Positions 37,353 through 50,533 are shown, counted from the stretch's first letter. The stretch is DNA of 64,000 bases from Pseudoalteromonas sp. S16_S37 (GCF_014694405.1 NZ_JAAUWV010000023.1:1-64000), one strand, 5' to 3'. Notes: generated from the letters alone by a model not told the origin. Numbers and translations: made by a program.

Positions 37353-38660
37353 ATGGCGCAGTTTTTTAAAGCTAAAGCAACATCGTCAAAGGGTAAAAAC
37401 TTAGAACTGGCTATTGAGTCGATAGACCATCAAGGTCGTGGCGTTGCCAAACATCAAGGAAAAGTGTGTTTTGTTGATGGGGCATTAGCAGGTGAGCGCG
37501 TTAAGGCACAGATTCAGCAAGAAAAAGCCAAACTGACTATTGCTAAAACGGTTAAGGTAATCACGCCAAGTGAGCAGCGTACGGCAGCATTTTGTCAAGA
37601 TTATCAACGCTGTGGTGGCTGCCAATTACAGCATTTAAATCATAAAAATCAGCTAGAGCACAAGCACAAAGCCTTGGATGCATTATTTAGCAAATTCAGT
37701 AAAGTAACAACTCTGCCATGGCAATTGCCGATTGAGAGTGAGCCTACTCATTATCGCAGAGCGGCGCGTATAGCGTGTATTTTTGATACCTCATCTCAAC
37801 AACTAAAGTTGGGTTTTAGAGGTGCAAAAAGTAAGCAAATCATAGAAATAAAGCAGTGTGATGTATTAACACTGCCATTTGCAGACACATTTGCTCGCCT
37901 TCGAGAGGCGTTAAATACACACAAAGCTTACTCAAGTATTAGCCATATTCAGTTGTGTGATGCAGACAATGGTCAATACGTGTTGTTGAGGCATACCAAA
38001 AACATAGCGCAAAATTTTAAAGATGAACTGGCTGAAGCGCTCGAAGATTATCAATTGTTGTGGGATGACGGTTCAGAAAATGTAGTTTATCCTAGGCTGC
38101 CTAGCTATCAGGCTGCTCAGCTACACTTTGAATTTAAACTTGATAACTTTGTGCAAGTAAATCGCGCCGTTAATGAAAGCATGTTGTTACAAGCCTCCAA
38201 TTGGCTTGAATTATCCGCACAAGATAAGGTGCTCGACTTATTTTGTGGAATAGGTAATTTCTCATTATTGATGGCAAAACAAGCAAATGAAGTGATTGGT
38301 GTCGAAGGTTCACAGTCATCGGTTGCAATGGCCAAGCAAAATGCGCACACTAATCAACTCACCAATGCGCGATTTTATTGTTTTGATTTAACTCAGTCGT
38401 TGGCACAGGCAAACTGGTTTGAGGCGTCTTTGAATGTATTGCTACTTGACCCGTCTCGAACAGGGGCATATGACATACTCAAACAGTTGCCACTGATGCA
38501 GTTTGAAAAAGTATTATATGTGTCTTGCGACCCAGTGACGCTGGCACGTGATAGCGCATTGTTGATTGAAGCCGGTTTTGAATTAGACAAAATAGGGCTA
38601 ATGAATATGTTCCCGCATACGGGGCATATTGAAACTATGGCGTTGTTCCAAAGGAGGTAA
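37353..38660 (+). CDS. rlmD: 23S rRNA m5U1939 methyltransferase RlmD
   Basis: The product is 435 residues. It has an N-terminal TRAM domain (about 12-70), then a 4Fe-4S cluster site with C81, C87, C90 (FCQDYQRCGGCQLQH) and a distal Cys in IKQCDVL. The SAM-binding fold has LDLFCGIGNFSL. The catalytic Cys is in YVSCDPVTLARD, with DPSRTGA before it. It methylates U1939 of 23S rRNA. relA starts 5 bases after its stop, so the two are one operon. Confidence 0.94.
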   Translation: MAQFFKAKATSSKGKNLELAIESIDHQGRGVAKHQGKVCFVDGALAGERVKAQIQQEKAKLTIAKTVKVITPSEQRTAAFCQDYQRCGGCQLQHLNHKNQLEHKHKALDALFSKFSKVTTLPWQLPIESEPTHYRRAARIACIFDTSSQQLKLGFRGAKSKQIIEIKQCDVLTLPFADTFARLREALNTHKAYSSISHIQLCDADNGQYVLLRHTKNIAQNFKDELAEALEDYQLLWDDGSENVVYPRLPSYQAAQLHFEFKLDNFVQVNRAVNESMLLQASNWLELSAQDKVLDLFCGIGNFSLLMAKQANEVIGVEGSQSSVAMAKQNAHTNQLTNARFYCFDLTQSLAQANWFEASLNVLLLDPSRTGAYDILKQLPLMQFEKVLYVSCDPVTLARDSALLIEAGFELDKIGLMNMFPHTGHIETMALFQRR

Positions 38661-38665
38661 CAGGA

Positions 38666-40822
38666 ATGGTTGCAACTCGCCAATCGCATCAACAACAACT
38701 TCCCGCTGATTTTTCAGCGCGACTTTCATTGCTTGCATTGTCAGATGAAAAAATGACTCGCCTTAAGCAAGCTCACGGTTTATGTCCTGCAGAGCCCGAA
38801 GCGGCAATGCTTAATAATGCGATTGAAATGGTCGAGATCCTCGCCGATCTAAACTTAGACGCCGAATCGTTAGCAACAGCTTACCTAACACCATATTTTT
38901 TGGCTGGCTTGATTGATGTTGACAAGGTCAAAATTGAGTTAGGCAACAATATTGCTATGTTGTTGGATGGTGTGGAGCAAATGGCAACCATCAGTACCTT
39001 AGCGCATCAAGGTAAAGGTCATGTGCAGATAGACAACATTCGTCGTATGCTACTTGCTATGGTTGAAGATGTTCGTGCTGTGGTGATTAAGTTGGCTGAG
39101 CAGATCTGCCATTTGCGAGCAGTAAAAGATGCCGATGAAGACGAGCGTGTTATTGCAGCCAAAGCCACTGCCAATATTTTTGCGCCACTTGCAAATAGGC
39201 TGGGAATTGGCCAGTTAAAGTGGGAGCTTGAAGATCTCTCTTTTCGTTACTTACACCCTGACACTTACAAAAAAATAGCCAAGCAATTGGCCGATAAACG
39301 CCTTGACCGTGAAGCATACATGGAGAACATGGTCAATTTGGTGAGCGAAAAACTCAGCGCAGCGGGCATTAATGCACAAGTATATGGTCGACCAAAGCAC
39401 ATTTATAGTATCTACAAAAAAATGTCGCAGAAAAATTATGAGTTTGATCAGCTATTTGATATTCGTGCAATGCGCATTGTTGTTGATGAAATTCAAGATT
39501 GTTATGCGGCACTAGGTATCGTGCATACCAGTTGGAAGCATTTACCAAAAGAGTTTGACGACTACGTTGCCACACCCAAGCAAAACGGTTATCAATCAAT
39601 TCATACCGTGGTGTTTGGGCCTGAAGGTAAAACTGTCGAAATCCAAATTCGTACCGAAGAGATGCATCAGGATGCGGAACTCGGTGTTGCGGCGCATTGG
39701 ATGTATAAAGAAGGAGCGCTACCAGGGCGAGGTTCTGGCTATGAGCAAAAAATAAGTTGGCTAAGAAAGCTACTGCAATGGCAAGAAGAAGTGGTTGATG
39801 GTAGCGATTTAGCGGATGAATTAAAAAATCAAGTGGTTGAAGATAGAGTCTATGTGTTTACCCCTAAGGGCGATATATTTGATTTACCATTAGGCGCAAC
39901 GCCACTTGATTTTGCATATTATATTCATTCAAACGTGGGCCACCGCTGCATTGGCGCAAAAGTATTTGGCAAAATTGTGCCATTTACTTACAAACTTGCA
40001 ACGGGCGATCAAGTTGAAATTTTAACGCAAAAGAACGCCTCACCTAGTCGCGACTGGTTAAACCCATCTTTAGGTTACATCCATTCTTCGCGCGCACGCA
40101 GTAAAATTCATCATTGGTTTAAGCAGCAAGATAGAGATAAAAACTTACAAGCAGGTAAAGAAATATTAGACACGCAACTTGCTAAGCTAGATTTAACCTA
40201 TAAACAGCTTGAACCTGCCATTGAGCGTTTTAACTTCAAAAGCATCGACGACTTAATGGCGGCTATTGGCGCTGGAGATATTCGCCTTAACCAATTTCTA
40301 AACTTTGTCCAAGACAAGCCAGAAGAGCTGCCGAAACTGAAAATTGGTGCACCGCGTAAGCAAAAGGGTGACAAAAATGGCATTGTGGTTGATGGTGTTG
40401 GTAGTTTGATGAGTCATGTTGCTAAATGCTGCCAGCCTGTCCCTGGTGATGAAATTGTTGGTTATATCACACAAGGGCGAGGGATTGCTGTGCATCGAAC
40501 AGACTGTGATGCATTTGCCCACATTTGCGAGCTTCACCCAGAGCGTGAAATTGCGGTGAGCTGGTCTGAGGAAATTCAAGCTGCGTATGCTATCACCGTG
40601 CGTATCGAGGCACACGATAGACAAGGTTTGATACGAGACATAAGTTCGGTACTGGCCAATGAAAAAGTGAATGTATTGAGCATGAATGTGCAAACTAATG
40701 ATGAGCGCGCGGTTGCAATCTTTGAAATGAAAATAGAAGTGTCAGACCTATCAGCGATGAATCGGTTGTTAACCAAATTGCACCAGATTGAAGGTGTGTT
40801 CGAAGCCAAACGACAACACTAA
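38666..40822 (+). CDS. relA: GTP pyrophosphokinase RelA
   Basis: The 718-residue ribosome-associated (p)ppGpp synthetase is activated by uncharged tRNA. The N-terminal hydrolase-like domain (about 30-190) has lost the HD motif expected of SpoT. The synthetase domain (about 240-370) has YGRPKHIYSIYKKM and TPKQNGYQSIHT. TGS (about 400-465, VYVFTPKGDIFDLP), helical, zinc-finger (VAKCCQPVPGDEI) and C-terminal ACT (about 645-718) domains follow. E. coli RelA is 744 residues. It is flanked by rlmD and mazG as in enteric bacteria. Confidence 0.95.
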   Translation: MVATRQSHQQQLPADFSARLSLLALSDEKMTRLKQAHGLCPAEPEAAMLNNAIEMVEILADLNLDAESLATAYLTPYFLAGLIDVDKVKIELGNNIAMLLDGVEQMATISTLAHQGKGHVQIDNIRRMLLAMVEDVRAVVIKLAEQICHLRAVKDADEDERVIAAKATANIFAPLANRLGIGQLKWELEDLSFRYLHPDTYKKIAKQLADKRLDREAYMENMVNLVSEKLSAAGINAQVYGRPKHIYSIYKKMSQKNYEFDQLFDIRAMRIVVDEIQDCYAALGIVHTSWKHLPKEFDDYVATPKQNGYQSIHTVVFGPEGKTVEIQIRTEEMHQDAELGVAAHWMYKEGALPGRGSGYEQKISWLRKLLQWQEEVVDGSDLADELKNQVVEDRVYVFTPKGDIFDLPLGATPLDFAYYIHSNVGHRCIGAKVFGKIVPFTYKLATGDQVEILTQKNASPSRDWLNPSLGYIHSSRARSKIHHWFKQQDRDKNLQAGKEILDTQLAKLDLTYKQLEPAIERFNFKSIDDLMAAIGAGDIRLNQFLNFVQDKPEELPKLKIGAPRKQKGDKNGIVVDGVGSLMSHVAKCCQPVPGDEIVGYITQGRGIAVHRTDCDAFAHICELHPEREIAVSWSEEIQAAYAITVRIEAHDRQGLIRDISSVLANEKVNVLSMNVQTNDERAVAIFEMKIEVSDLSAMNRLLTKLHQIEGVFEAKRQH

Positions 40823-40839
40823 GGTGAGCAATTACTTAC

Positions 40840-41643
40840 ATGAGTGAGCAACTTAACAAACTCCTGTCAATCATGGCAACGCTTAGAGACCCTGAAACGG
40901 GCTGTGATTGGGATAAGCAACAAACGTTTAAGTCTATAGTGCCTCATACGCTTGAAGAGGCATATGAGGTCGCTGATGCGATTGAAAAAGACGATATGAC
41001 TGGTCTTAAAAGCGAATTGGGTGACTTATTGTTTCAGGTCGTTTTTTACGCTCAATTAGCAAAAGAGCAAGGGGCTTTTGATTTTAATGATGTGGTGGCA
41101 GAGTTAAACCAAAAATTAGTGCGTCGTCACCCCCATGTGTTTGAGCAACAAAAAAAGCTGACTGATGAGCAACTTGAAGCCCAGTGGCAAGCGATAAAAG
41201 CGCAGGAAAGAGCACAAAATAATACGTCACAAGCCGACCAAAAAGGGGTTTTGTGGAATGATATTCCTAATATGCTACCTGCGTTATCAAGAGCACAGAA
41301 AATTCAAAAACGTGCAGCTGCTTTAGGATTTGATTGGCCAGATTATCATGGCGCGCTCGATAAAGTAGTTGAAGAAGTTAAAGAGGTTAGCGAAGCCTTA
41401 GCAGAGGATCCAAATTCAGCACACAGTGCTGAAGAGCTGGGGGACTTGCTGTTCGCGACGGTGAATGTTGCTAGACACGCAAAACATGACCCTGAACAAG
41501 TATTGCGTTTAGCGTGTAATAAATTTGTGCGTCGCTTTGCAAAGGTAGATGACACTTTAAATCAGCAAGGTTTGAGTTTGGAAAGTGCGACACTTGAGCA
41601 GATGGATAATGCTTGGGAACAAGTTAAAAAACAACAAGGTTAG
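40840..41643 (+). CDS. mazG: Nucleoside triphosphate pyrophosphohydrolase MazG
   Basis: This 267-residue protein has two MazG domains. Each carries acidic metal-binding motifs: LEEAYEVADAIEKDD with SELGDLLFQVV in the first, and VVEEVKEVSEAL with EELGDLLFATV in the second. E. coli MazG hydrolyses all NTPs and can lower (p)ppGpp levels, so its position 17 bases after relA is functionally sensible. No mazEF toxin-antitoxin genes lie between, unlike E. coli. Confidence 0.94.
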   Translation: MSEQLNKLLSIMATLRDPETGCDWDKQQTFKSIVPHTLEEAYEVADAIEKDDMTGLKSELGDLLFQVVFYAQLAKEQGAFDFNDVVAELNQKLVRRHPHVFEQQKKLTDEQLEAQWQAIKAQERAQNNTSQADQKGVLWNDIPNMLPALSRAQKIQKRAAALGFDWPDYHGALDKVVEEVKEVSEALAEDPNSAHSAEELGDLLFATVNVARHAKHDPEQVLRLACNKFVRRFAKVDDTLNQQGLSLESATLEQMDNAWEQVKKQQG

Positions 41644-41746
41644 AAGATATCGCACTTGTTTGAGTGATTTTTATCTGGATTGATTTGCGCGGCTTTGCTA
41701 TACTATCGCCCCGTCTTGATTCTTATTTAAATTCCATTTTTCCTGA

Positions 41747-43396
<1,650 letters not shown>

Positions 43397-43405
43397 ATGA
43401 TTGAG

Positions 43406-43433
43406 AAAAGCCGTGCTTATGCGCGGCTTTTTT
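43406..43433 (+). terminator. Terminator between pyrG and eno
   Basis: AAAAGCCG(T)GC-TTAT-GC(G)CGGCTTTT is a near-perfect hairpin followed by TT. Confidence 0.8.
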
Positions 43434-43472
43434 ATAACAATAAGTAGTGCTTTGCATTTAGCGTTTAAATGA

Positions 43473-44831
<1,359 letters not shown>

Positions 44832-44860
44832 TAATAAACGGACAGTTTGAATCGATAGAA

Positions 44861-44893
44861 ATACCGCTGTGTTAGTACATAGCGGTATTCTTT
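44861..44893 (+). terminator. Terminator after eno
   Basis: ATACCGCT pairs with AGCGGTAT over a 12-base loop, followed by TCTTTT. Convergent with mutH. Confidence 0.8.
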
Positions 44894-44915
44894 TGTCTAA
44901 TGGTTTATGTTATTA

Positions 44916-45590
44916 CTAAGCGCTGAATTCTTGCAGTAAAATACTATGTGTAAAACTGGTTTTTAAATAAAAGCCCCTTGGTAGCGTCTTAATCAGTTTG
45001 CCGTTTGGGCCGATGGCATCGGTCGTCACTCGGCTATTGGCGGCTTTGGGGCGGATTTGCATCACCTGGCCAAGGTGCCCTGAAATTTCATCAACGCGGC
45101 CAAGAGCGATGAGTTCAATTTGTTCTTCCCAATCTCTTTTCAATAAAGCTTCTTGTTGAGCATTAGGTTGCCACAAAAAACCGCAACCGATAGTACGTTC
45201 GACTGGCTGAATATCTCGCTCAGCAAGGACAGGTAGCCATAAGACGTGATTAAGTTTTTTCTTAACGGTGCTGTTTTCCCATTTTGCACCAGTTAAATTG
45301 GTCAGAGGAACAACCGATACGTACGTTGTTTCGAGCGGTTTACCCTGATAATCAATTGGCAGTGACTTGAGTTCAATACCCAAATGTTCAAAGTCGGGCA
45401 CCGGTTTTGACCCTGCGCTTGCTCCAAGCACACACTCAAGTAACTGACCGGGCCAACCCTTTTCACGCAACAAATGCTCTGGGCTTTTAAATTGGTAGCG
45501 CTGAGCGAGTTCACCTAAAGTTAACCCTGCAATACTTTCAACTCGTTGCATCAGCTCTGAGATAGACTTAGGAGGGAGTGGTTTATTCAT
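44916..45590 (-). CDS. mutH: DNA mismatch repair endonuclease MutH
   Basis: This 224-residue protein nicks the unmethylated strand at hemimethylated GATC sites after MutS/MutL activation. Restriction-like active-site motifs are visible in PVPDFEHLGIELKSLPID (Asp, Glu-x-Lys). Length is near that of E. coli MutH (229). Its presence implies Dam-directed repair. It is divergent from rppH, the E. coli arrangement. Confidence 0.92.
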   Translation of the reverse strand: MNKPLPPKSISELMQRVESIAGLTLGELAQRYQFKSPEHLLREKGWPGQLLECVLGASAGSKPVPDFEHLGIELKSLPIDYQGKPLETTYVSVVPLTNLTGAKWENSTVKKKLNHVLWLPVLAERDIQPVERTIGCGFLWQPNAQQEALLKRDWEEQIELIALGRVDEISGHLGQVMQIRPKAANSRVTTDAIGPNGKLIKTLPRGFYLKTSFTHSILLQEFSA

Positions 45591-46022
45591 AGCACAACTG
45601 TTTTACAAGATGACAATGCTTCTATTGTAACGAAAGTGAACTCAAGAAAGAAATGACTTGAATTCAAATGGTTGAATTTTGCACGACTTTGTATTTGTTT
45701 AAATAATCCCCGCATGTATATCCAGTGTTATTTTGTATCATAATGAAAAGTATAAGATTTTTTTGTTGTCATTAGTGTGAGGCACCTGTTAAAACTTACA
45801 GGCTTTGGATAAATACAACAATATAAACATAATTATCCACAGTTTCTGTGGAGAAAGTACTGTATAAATAAGTTAATTGTGGATTTGTTTGTAATTTAAT
45901 CGTAGTTATAAAATTTTATGCACAAGCTGTGTGTAACTTGCGTAAAAGCAGGAATAATATTTGCTGTGGCTTAGAAGTTGTGGAACAATCATTAAAAATC
46001 GACTTATAAAAGAGGCACTAAG
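45591..46022. other. AT-rich intergenic region between mutH and rppH with DnaA-box-like sites
   Basis: About 430 bases contain no supported gene. A perfect DnaA box TTATCCACA is at 45833-45841. Near matches lie at 45804-45813 (TTTGGATAA, reverse TTATCCAAA) and near 45875 (TTGTGGATT). A CCACAG-TTT-CTGTGG hairpin is at 45838-45852. Promoters for rppH-ptsP should also lie here, but none is convincing. Replication or DnaA regulation is only a possibility. Confidence 0.45.
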
Positions 46023-46550
46023 GTGATTGATGCCGAAGGTTTTCGTGCCAATGTCGGAATTGTGATCTGTAATAATCAAGGTCAGGTATTTTGGGCTCGG
46101 CGTTTTGGACAACATTCTTGGCAGTTCCCGCAAGGTGGCGTTGATGAAGGTGAGACTCCTGAACAAACCATGTATCGAGAGCTACATGAAGAAGTTGGGC
46201 TAAAGCCCGAAGATGTAGAGATAGTCGCAAGCTCTAAACACTGGCTGCGCTATAAGTTACCAAAGCGCTTGATCAGAAGAGATTCCAGTCCGGTGTGTAT
46301 TGGCCAAAAACAGAAATGGTTTTTACTAAAACTCAGATGTAAAGATGAGGATGTGGATTTACTTCATACTCACCATCCTGAGTTTGATGATTGGCGATGG
46401 GTGAGTTACTGGTATCCGGTGCGTCAAGTGGTATCTTTTAAAAGGGACGTGTATAGGCGAGTAATGAAAGAGTTTGCGCCATTTGCTATGCCTTTTAATC
46501 GAAAAGAGCCTCAAGCAAAAGAAACAGCTAATTGGCGGCATCGCCGGTAA
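46023..46550 (+). CDS. rppH: RNA pyrophosphohydrolase RppH
   Basis: This 175-residue Nudix enzyme removes pyrophosphate from triphosphorylated mRNA 5' ends, triggering RNase E decay. The Nudix box is [23 protein letters not shown], given here as positions about 38-60 with key residues REL...EE. The start is GTG 46023 ([15 protein letters not shown]), matching the E. coli N-terminus. ptsP starts 11 bases after the stop. Confidence 0.95.
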   Translation: MIDAEGFRANVGIVICNNQGQVFWARRFGQHSWQFPQGGVDEGETPEQTMYRELHEEVGLKPEDVEIVASSKHWLRYKLPKRLIRRDSSPVCIGQKQKWFLLKLRCKDEDVDLLHTHHPEFDDWRWVSYWYPVRQVVSFKRDVYRRVMKEFAPFAMPFNRKEPQAKETANWRHRR

Positions 46551-46561
46551 AGGAGTGGATA

Positions 46562-48832
46562 GTGTTAGCAACGTTGCGGTCAATTGTTGAGTCGGTTTCA
46601 CAACAAGCAAATCTTGAAGATGCACTGACTCAATTTGTGACTTTGGTCAAACAGGCCATGAATACAGAATGTTGCTCCATTTATTTTGCCGATTATAGCC
46701 AAGATAACTTTGTACTTATGGCCAGTGATGGCTTAAATCCAGATGCCATAGGTCACTTTAGAATCGGTTTTACCGAGGGGTTGGTTGGGCTAGTTGCCCA
46801 ACGAGAAGAACCCATTAACATTGCACATGCGCAGTCTCACCCGCGTTTTAAGTTATCTCCCGAAGTCAACGAAGAAGGCTACAATGCGTTCTTGTCTGTG
46901 CCCGTAGTACATCAGCGCAAAGTATTGGGCGTTATCGTTGTACAACAAAAAATGGCACGCGTGTTTAGCCATGATGAAGAATCATTTTTAATTACTTTGT
47001 CGGCCCAATTGGCATCACAGCTCGCCCACGCTGAAATTCAAAGTGTATTAACACAAGAGGCAAGTACCCATCGCACGTCGGTATTAAAAGGCGTCTCTGG
47101 AGCGCCAGGCATAGCCATAGGGAGTGCCTTTGTGGTGCTTCCTAAATTAGGCTTTGAAAGCATTGAATCGCAAAAGTCTGAGCATGTAGAGCAGCAAAGG
47201 CAATTGTTTTTGCAGGCTGTTGCAGCAACGCGCCAAGAGTTTCATATTTTAGCGAATACCCTCAGTGATAATATCCCCAAAGAAGCACTGGCGGTGTTTG
47301 AGGTATACCAACAGCTACTTGATGCACAAAGTTTAGGCCAGCAAGTTGATGCTCAGTTAAAGCTGGGTTGGAACGCTAAAAGTGCTTTAAAGCATGTTAT
47401 TGAGAGTCTTGTTATTCAATTTGACGCAATGAAGGACCCTTATATCAAGGAGCGTGCAGTTGATGTGAAAGACATTGGCTTGCGGGTATTACACCACTTA
47501 GTCAGTACAGAGCATGCGACAAAATCATACCCAGATAACACCATTTTAGTAACACACACACTTACACCTACGATGTTAGCTGAAGTTCCCAAAGATAAGC
47601 TCAAAGGGTTGGTAAGTGTGCAGGGAGCTGCAAACTCTCATGCATCAATTTTAACCCGTGCAATGGGGATCCCTGCAATCTGGGGTATAGAAGATATTCC
47701 GCTATTACAGCTTGAAGGCAAAGAGGTTATTTTGGACGGCTATGCGGGTCGAGTCTATATTTCTCCGTCAGCTGCGCTTAGACACGAATATGAGCAAATG
47801 CGCAGGCAAGAAAGCTTGTTGCATGATAAGTTCGAAGCTGAGCATGCATTACCGCCTGTTACTTTAGATGGCGAACGTATCAGTTTACTGTTAAATGCAG
47901 GCCTAGATTTAAGTACGGAATCTCTCACCGCAAAATATTGTGATGGCGTAGGCCTTTATCGTACCGAAGCATGGTTTATGCAAAAAGGGCGGTTTCCATC
48001 GCAAAGTGAGCAAGAGCAATGGTATCGAGAAGTATTAACTCGCTATCACCCAGAACCTGTGGTCATGCGAACTTTAGACATCGGTGGTGATAAAGTTTTA
48101 GATTACTTTGATATAAAAGAAGAAAACCCATTTTTAGGTTGGCGTGGTATTCGCGTATCTTTAGATCATCCAGAACTTTTCTTAGACCAACTTAAAGCGA
48201 TGATCAAAGCCAATACCGGATTGGGTAATTTGCGTATTATGTTGCCTATGGTTAGTCATACCGAAGAGGTAGATGAAGCGTTGGCTTTACTTGAACAAGC
48301 TTACTTTGAACTACAGGAGGAGTGGGCTGACCAGTTTCTGTTAATTGATAAACCAGAGGTTGGGGTTATGTTAGAAGTACCCTCGAGTGTTTTTTTGTTG
48401 CCTGAGTGGTCAAAAAAAGTCGACTTTTGCTCTGTTGGTAGCAACGACTTAACCCAATATCTTTTAGCCGTTGATAGAAATAATGCTCAGGTAGCAGATT
48501 TATTTGACCCATATCATCCCAGTGTACTTCGAGTACTTAACAGCATTGCAAAAAGCTGCCAAGATTTTGAACTGCCGTTTAGTTTATGTGGCGAGTTAGG
48601 TGGGGAGCCTGAGGGGGCCATTTTGCTGATTGCTATGGGCTATCGCAGGCTCAGTATGAATATATCCTCATTAAGTAAAGTAAAATGGGTACTTAGGCGA
48701 TTAAATGTCAGTGATATGGAAATATTGCTGCGAGAATGTTTGGCGCAATCATCGGCAAAACAAATCCATCGTTTACTACGAAACTTTATGATCGAACATA
48801 ATTTCAGCGAACTGTTCTATCAATCCAACTAA
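46562..48832 (+). CDS. ptsP: Phosphoenolpyruvate-protein phosphotransferase PtsP (nitrogen PTS enzyme I)
   Basis: The product is 756 residues. A GAF domain (about 15-160) is followed by the enzyme I modules, with the phospho-His in ANSHASILTRAMG (near residue 360), the PEP-binding TIM barrel (RTLDIGGDKVLDYF) and the catalytic Cys in SLCGELGGEPEG. It phosphorylates NPr in response to the glutamine/2-oxoglutarate balance. The GTG at 46562 has AAGGAG 7 bases upstream and matches the E. coli start (MLTRLREIVE); an upstream in-frame start inside rppH is not used. Confidence 0.94.
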   Translation: MLATLRSIVESVSQQANLEDALTQFVTLVKQAMNTECCSIYFADYSQDNFVLMASDGLNPDAIGHFRIGFTEGLVGLVAQREEPINIAHAQSHPRFKLSPEVNEEGYNAFLSVPVVHQRKVLGVIVVQQKMARVFSHDEESFLITLSAQLASQLAHAEIQSVLTQEASTHRTSVLKGVSGAPGIAIGSAFVVLPKLGFESIESQKSEHVEQQRQLFLQAVAATRQEFHILANTLSDNIPKEALAVFEVYQQLLDAQSLGQQVDAQLKLGWNAKSALKHVIESLVIQFDAMKDPYIKERAVDVKDIGLRVLHHLVSTEHATKSYPDNTILVTHTLTPTMLAEVPKDKLKGLVSVQGAANSHASILTRAMGIPAIWGIEDIPLLQLEGKEVILDGYAGRVYISPSAALRHEYEQMRRQESLLHDKFEAEHALPPVTLDGERISLLLNAGLDLSTESLTAKYCDGVGLYRTEAWFMQKGRFPSQSEQEQWYREVLTRYHPEPVVMRTLDIGGDKVLDYFDIKEENPFLGWRGIRVSLDHPELFLDQLKAMIKANTGLGNLRIMLPMVSHTEEVDEALALLEQAYFELQEEWADQFLLIDKPEVGVMLEVPSSVFLLPEWSKKVDFCSVGSNDLTQYLLAVDRNNAQVADLFDPYHPSVLRVLNSIAKSCQDFELPFSLCGELGGEPEGAILLIAMGYRRLSMNISSLSKVKWVLRRLNVSDMEILLRECLAQSSAKQIHRLLRNFMIEHNFSELFYQSN

Positions 48833-48907
48833 CCTGAACTACAAAGATGCACCGTAGCACATTATGCGTTACCATTACGCGCTTAAAATAATAAGAGATA
48901 TTGATTT

Positions 48908-49717
48908 ATGAGCGACGCCATCTTGCTGATAGTCAGTTGTGCATTACTTGGAAGCGTTGTTGGGTTTTTAGCAGGATTGCTAGGCATAGGTGGTGGTCTG
49001 GTTATAGTACCGATTTTATCCACTATTTTGAGATATTTTGATATTGTGCCAGAGTCACAAATCGTATTAGTAGCCATTGCCACTTCTTTAGCATCGATAT
49101 TATTTACTTCAACCTCATCTGCTTTAGCGCACCACAGAAACGGTAATGTGCCGTGGAACATCGCGCCATTTATAATGGGTGGGGTTGCTATTGGTGCATT
49201 AGTCAGTGGTTTTCTAGCGGCATTGTTACCCGAGCCAATTATCAGAGGTATTTTTGCGGTCAGCGTCGTACTGATAGCGACAAGAATGCTATATAGTAGC
49301 TCTAAAAAGACGGTGTCTCAACGCGCGTTGCCAAGTGGACCAATTCTTTCTTTGATAACAACGCTAATGGGTGGCTTATCAGCAATGATAGGTATTGGAG
49401 GTGGTGCGTTAATAGTACCATTGCTGAGCTACTTTTCGTTAGATATCAGAAAAGCAATTGGCTGTGCGTCTGCCAGTGGCATTGTCATCGCCTTGTTTGG
49501 TTCATTAGGTTATATTACCTCCGGCATTGCCCATTATACCTTTGCACAAGGGTTTGCAGGATTTATTTATTTGCCGGCATTGTTTGGTATTGTGTTAACT
49601 TCTTGGTTTATGGCACCAATCGGGGCGAGGTCGACTCAATTTTTACCAGTTTCAACAATAAAGAAAATTTTCGCGGCGTTGCTCTTTGTCATCGCCACTC
49701 ATATGATAATTAGTTAA
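48908..49717 (+). CDS. TauE/SafE-family membrane transporter
   Basis: The 269 residues hold about eight membrane helices. The duplicated signature typical of the family is present: GFLAGLLGIGGGLVIVPIL near residues 19-37 and GGLSAMIGIGGGALIVPLL near 158-176. The family exports sulfite and organosulfonates or other anions; the substrate is not predictable here. It is inserted between ptsP and lgt, where E. coli has no such gene, and ends 9 bases before lgt. Confidence 0.85.
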   Translation: MSDAILLIVSCALLGSVVGFLAGLLGIGGGLVIVPILSTILRYFDIVPESQIVLVAIATSLASILFTSTSSALAHHRNGNVPWNIAPFIMGGVAIGALVSGFLAALLPEPIIRGIFAVSVVLIATRMLYSSSKKTVSQRALPSGPILSLITTLMGGLSAMIGIGGGALIVPLLSYFSLDIRKAIGCASASGIVIALFGSLGYITSGIAHYTFAQGFAGFIYLPALFGIVLTSWFMAPIGARSTQFLPVSTIKKIFAALLFVIATHMIIS

Positions 49718-49726
49718 GGGAAAGCG

Positions 49727-50533
49727 ATGGCTTTGCAATTTCCACAGATTGACCCAGTAATTTTTTCTATCGGGCCATTAAGCGTGCGTTGGTACGGCGT
49801 GATGTATCTAATTGGTTTTTTGTTTGCAATGTGGATGGCAAATAGGCAAGCAGAAAAACCTAATTCTAATTGGACTAAGGAGCAAGTAAGTGACTTGCTT
49901 TTTTATAGCATGTTGGGTGTGATACTTGGCGGCAGAATCGGTTATGTTTTGTTTTATCAATTCTCTTATTTTGTAGAAAACCCCATGTACTTATTTAGAA
50001 TTGACCAAGGTGGTATGTCTTTCCACGGAGGTGCATTGGGTGTGATCACTGCGATAGTGGTATTTGCCCTGCGTAGTAAAAAATCGATTGTATCGGTGGG
50101 AGACTTCGTGGTGCCACTGGTACCCGTAGGTTTGATGGCAGGTCGAATCGGCAACTTTATAAATGGTGAGCTATGGGGTCGAACGACCGATGTGCCTTGG
50201 GCATTTGTTTTTCCTACGGGCGGACCATTACCTAGACATCCATCACAACTTTACGAGGCTTTTTTTGAGGGTCTAGTTCTTTTTGTGATGTTAGTTCTGT
50301 TTGCTAAAAAACCAAGGCCTGCAGGCAGTATTTCAGGGTTATTTTTGCTCGGGTACGGTGTTTTTCGTTTTGCGATTGAATATTTCAGAGAGCCAGATGC
50401 ACACATCGGTTTGTATGGCGGCATAATTTCTCAAGGGCAAATTTTGTCTTTACCTATGGTAATAGCGGGCGCTGCTCTGATGATCTGGGCATACAACACA
50501 CAGCCTGTTTTAGAACAAATTAAAAGTAAGTAA
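49727..50533 (+). CDS. lgt: Prolipoprotein diacylglyceryl transferase
   Basis: This 268-residue inner-membrane enzyme adds diacylglycerol from phosphatidylglycerol to the lipobox Cys. The Lgt signature [14 protein letters not shown] (about 140-153), the HGG motif (SFHGGALG) and HPSQLYEA are present, with about seven membrane helices. It is needed for the many lipoproteins encoded in the last 12 kb of the window. thyA starts 10 bases downstream, the conserved lgt-thyA pair. Confidence 0.95.
   Translation: MALQFPQIDPVIFSIGPLSVRWYGVMYLIGFLFAMWMANRQAEKPNSNWTKEQVSDLLFYSMLGVILGGRIGYVLFYQFSYFVENPMYLFRIDQGGMSFHGGALGVITAIVVFALRSKKSIVSVGDFVVPLVPVGLMAGRIGNFINGELWGRTTDVPWAFVFPTGGPLPRHPSQLYEAFFEGLVLFVMLVLFAKKPRPAGSISGLFLLGYGVFRFAIEYFREPDAHIGLYGGIISQGQILSLPMVIAGAALMIWAYNTQPVLEQIKSK

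Noticed and set aside
40823-40840. mazEF toxin-antitoxin between relA and mazG as in E. coli
   Set aside because: Only 17 bases separate the two genes, so no such genes exist here.
45591-46022. Chromosomal or plasmid replication origin in the mutH-rppH spacer
   Set aside because: Only one perfect DnaA box, no dnaA, dnaN, gidA or rep gene nearby, and the gene order is an ordinary internal chromosome block.
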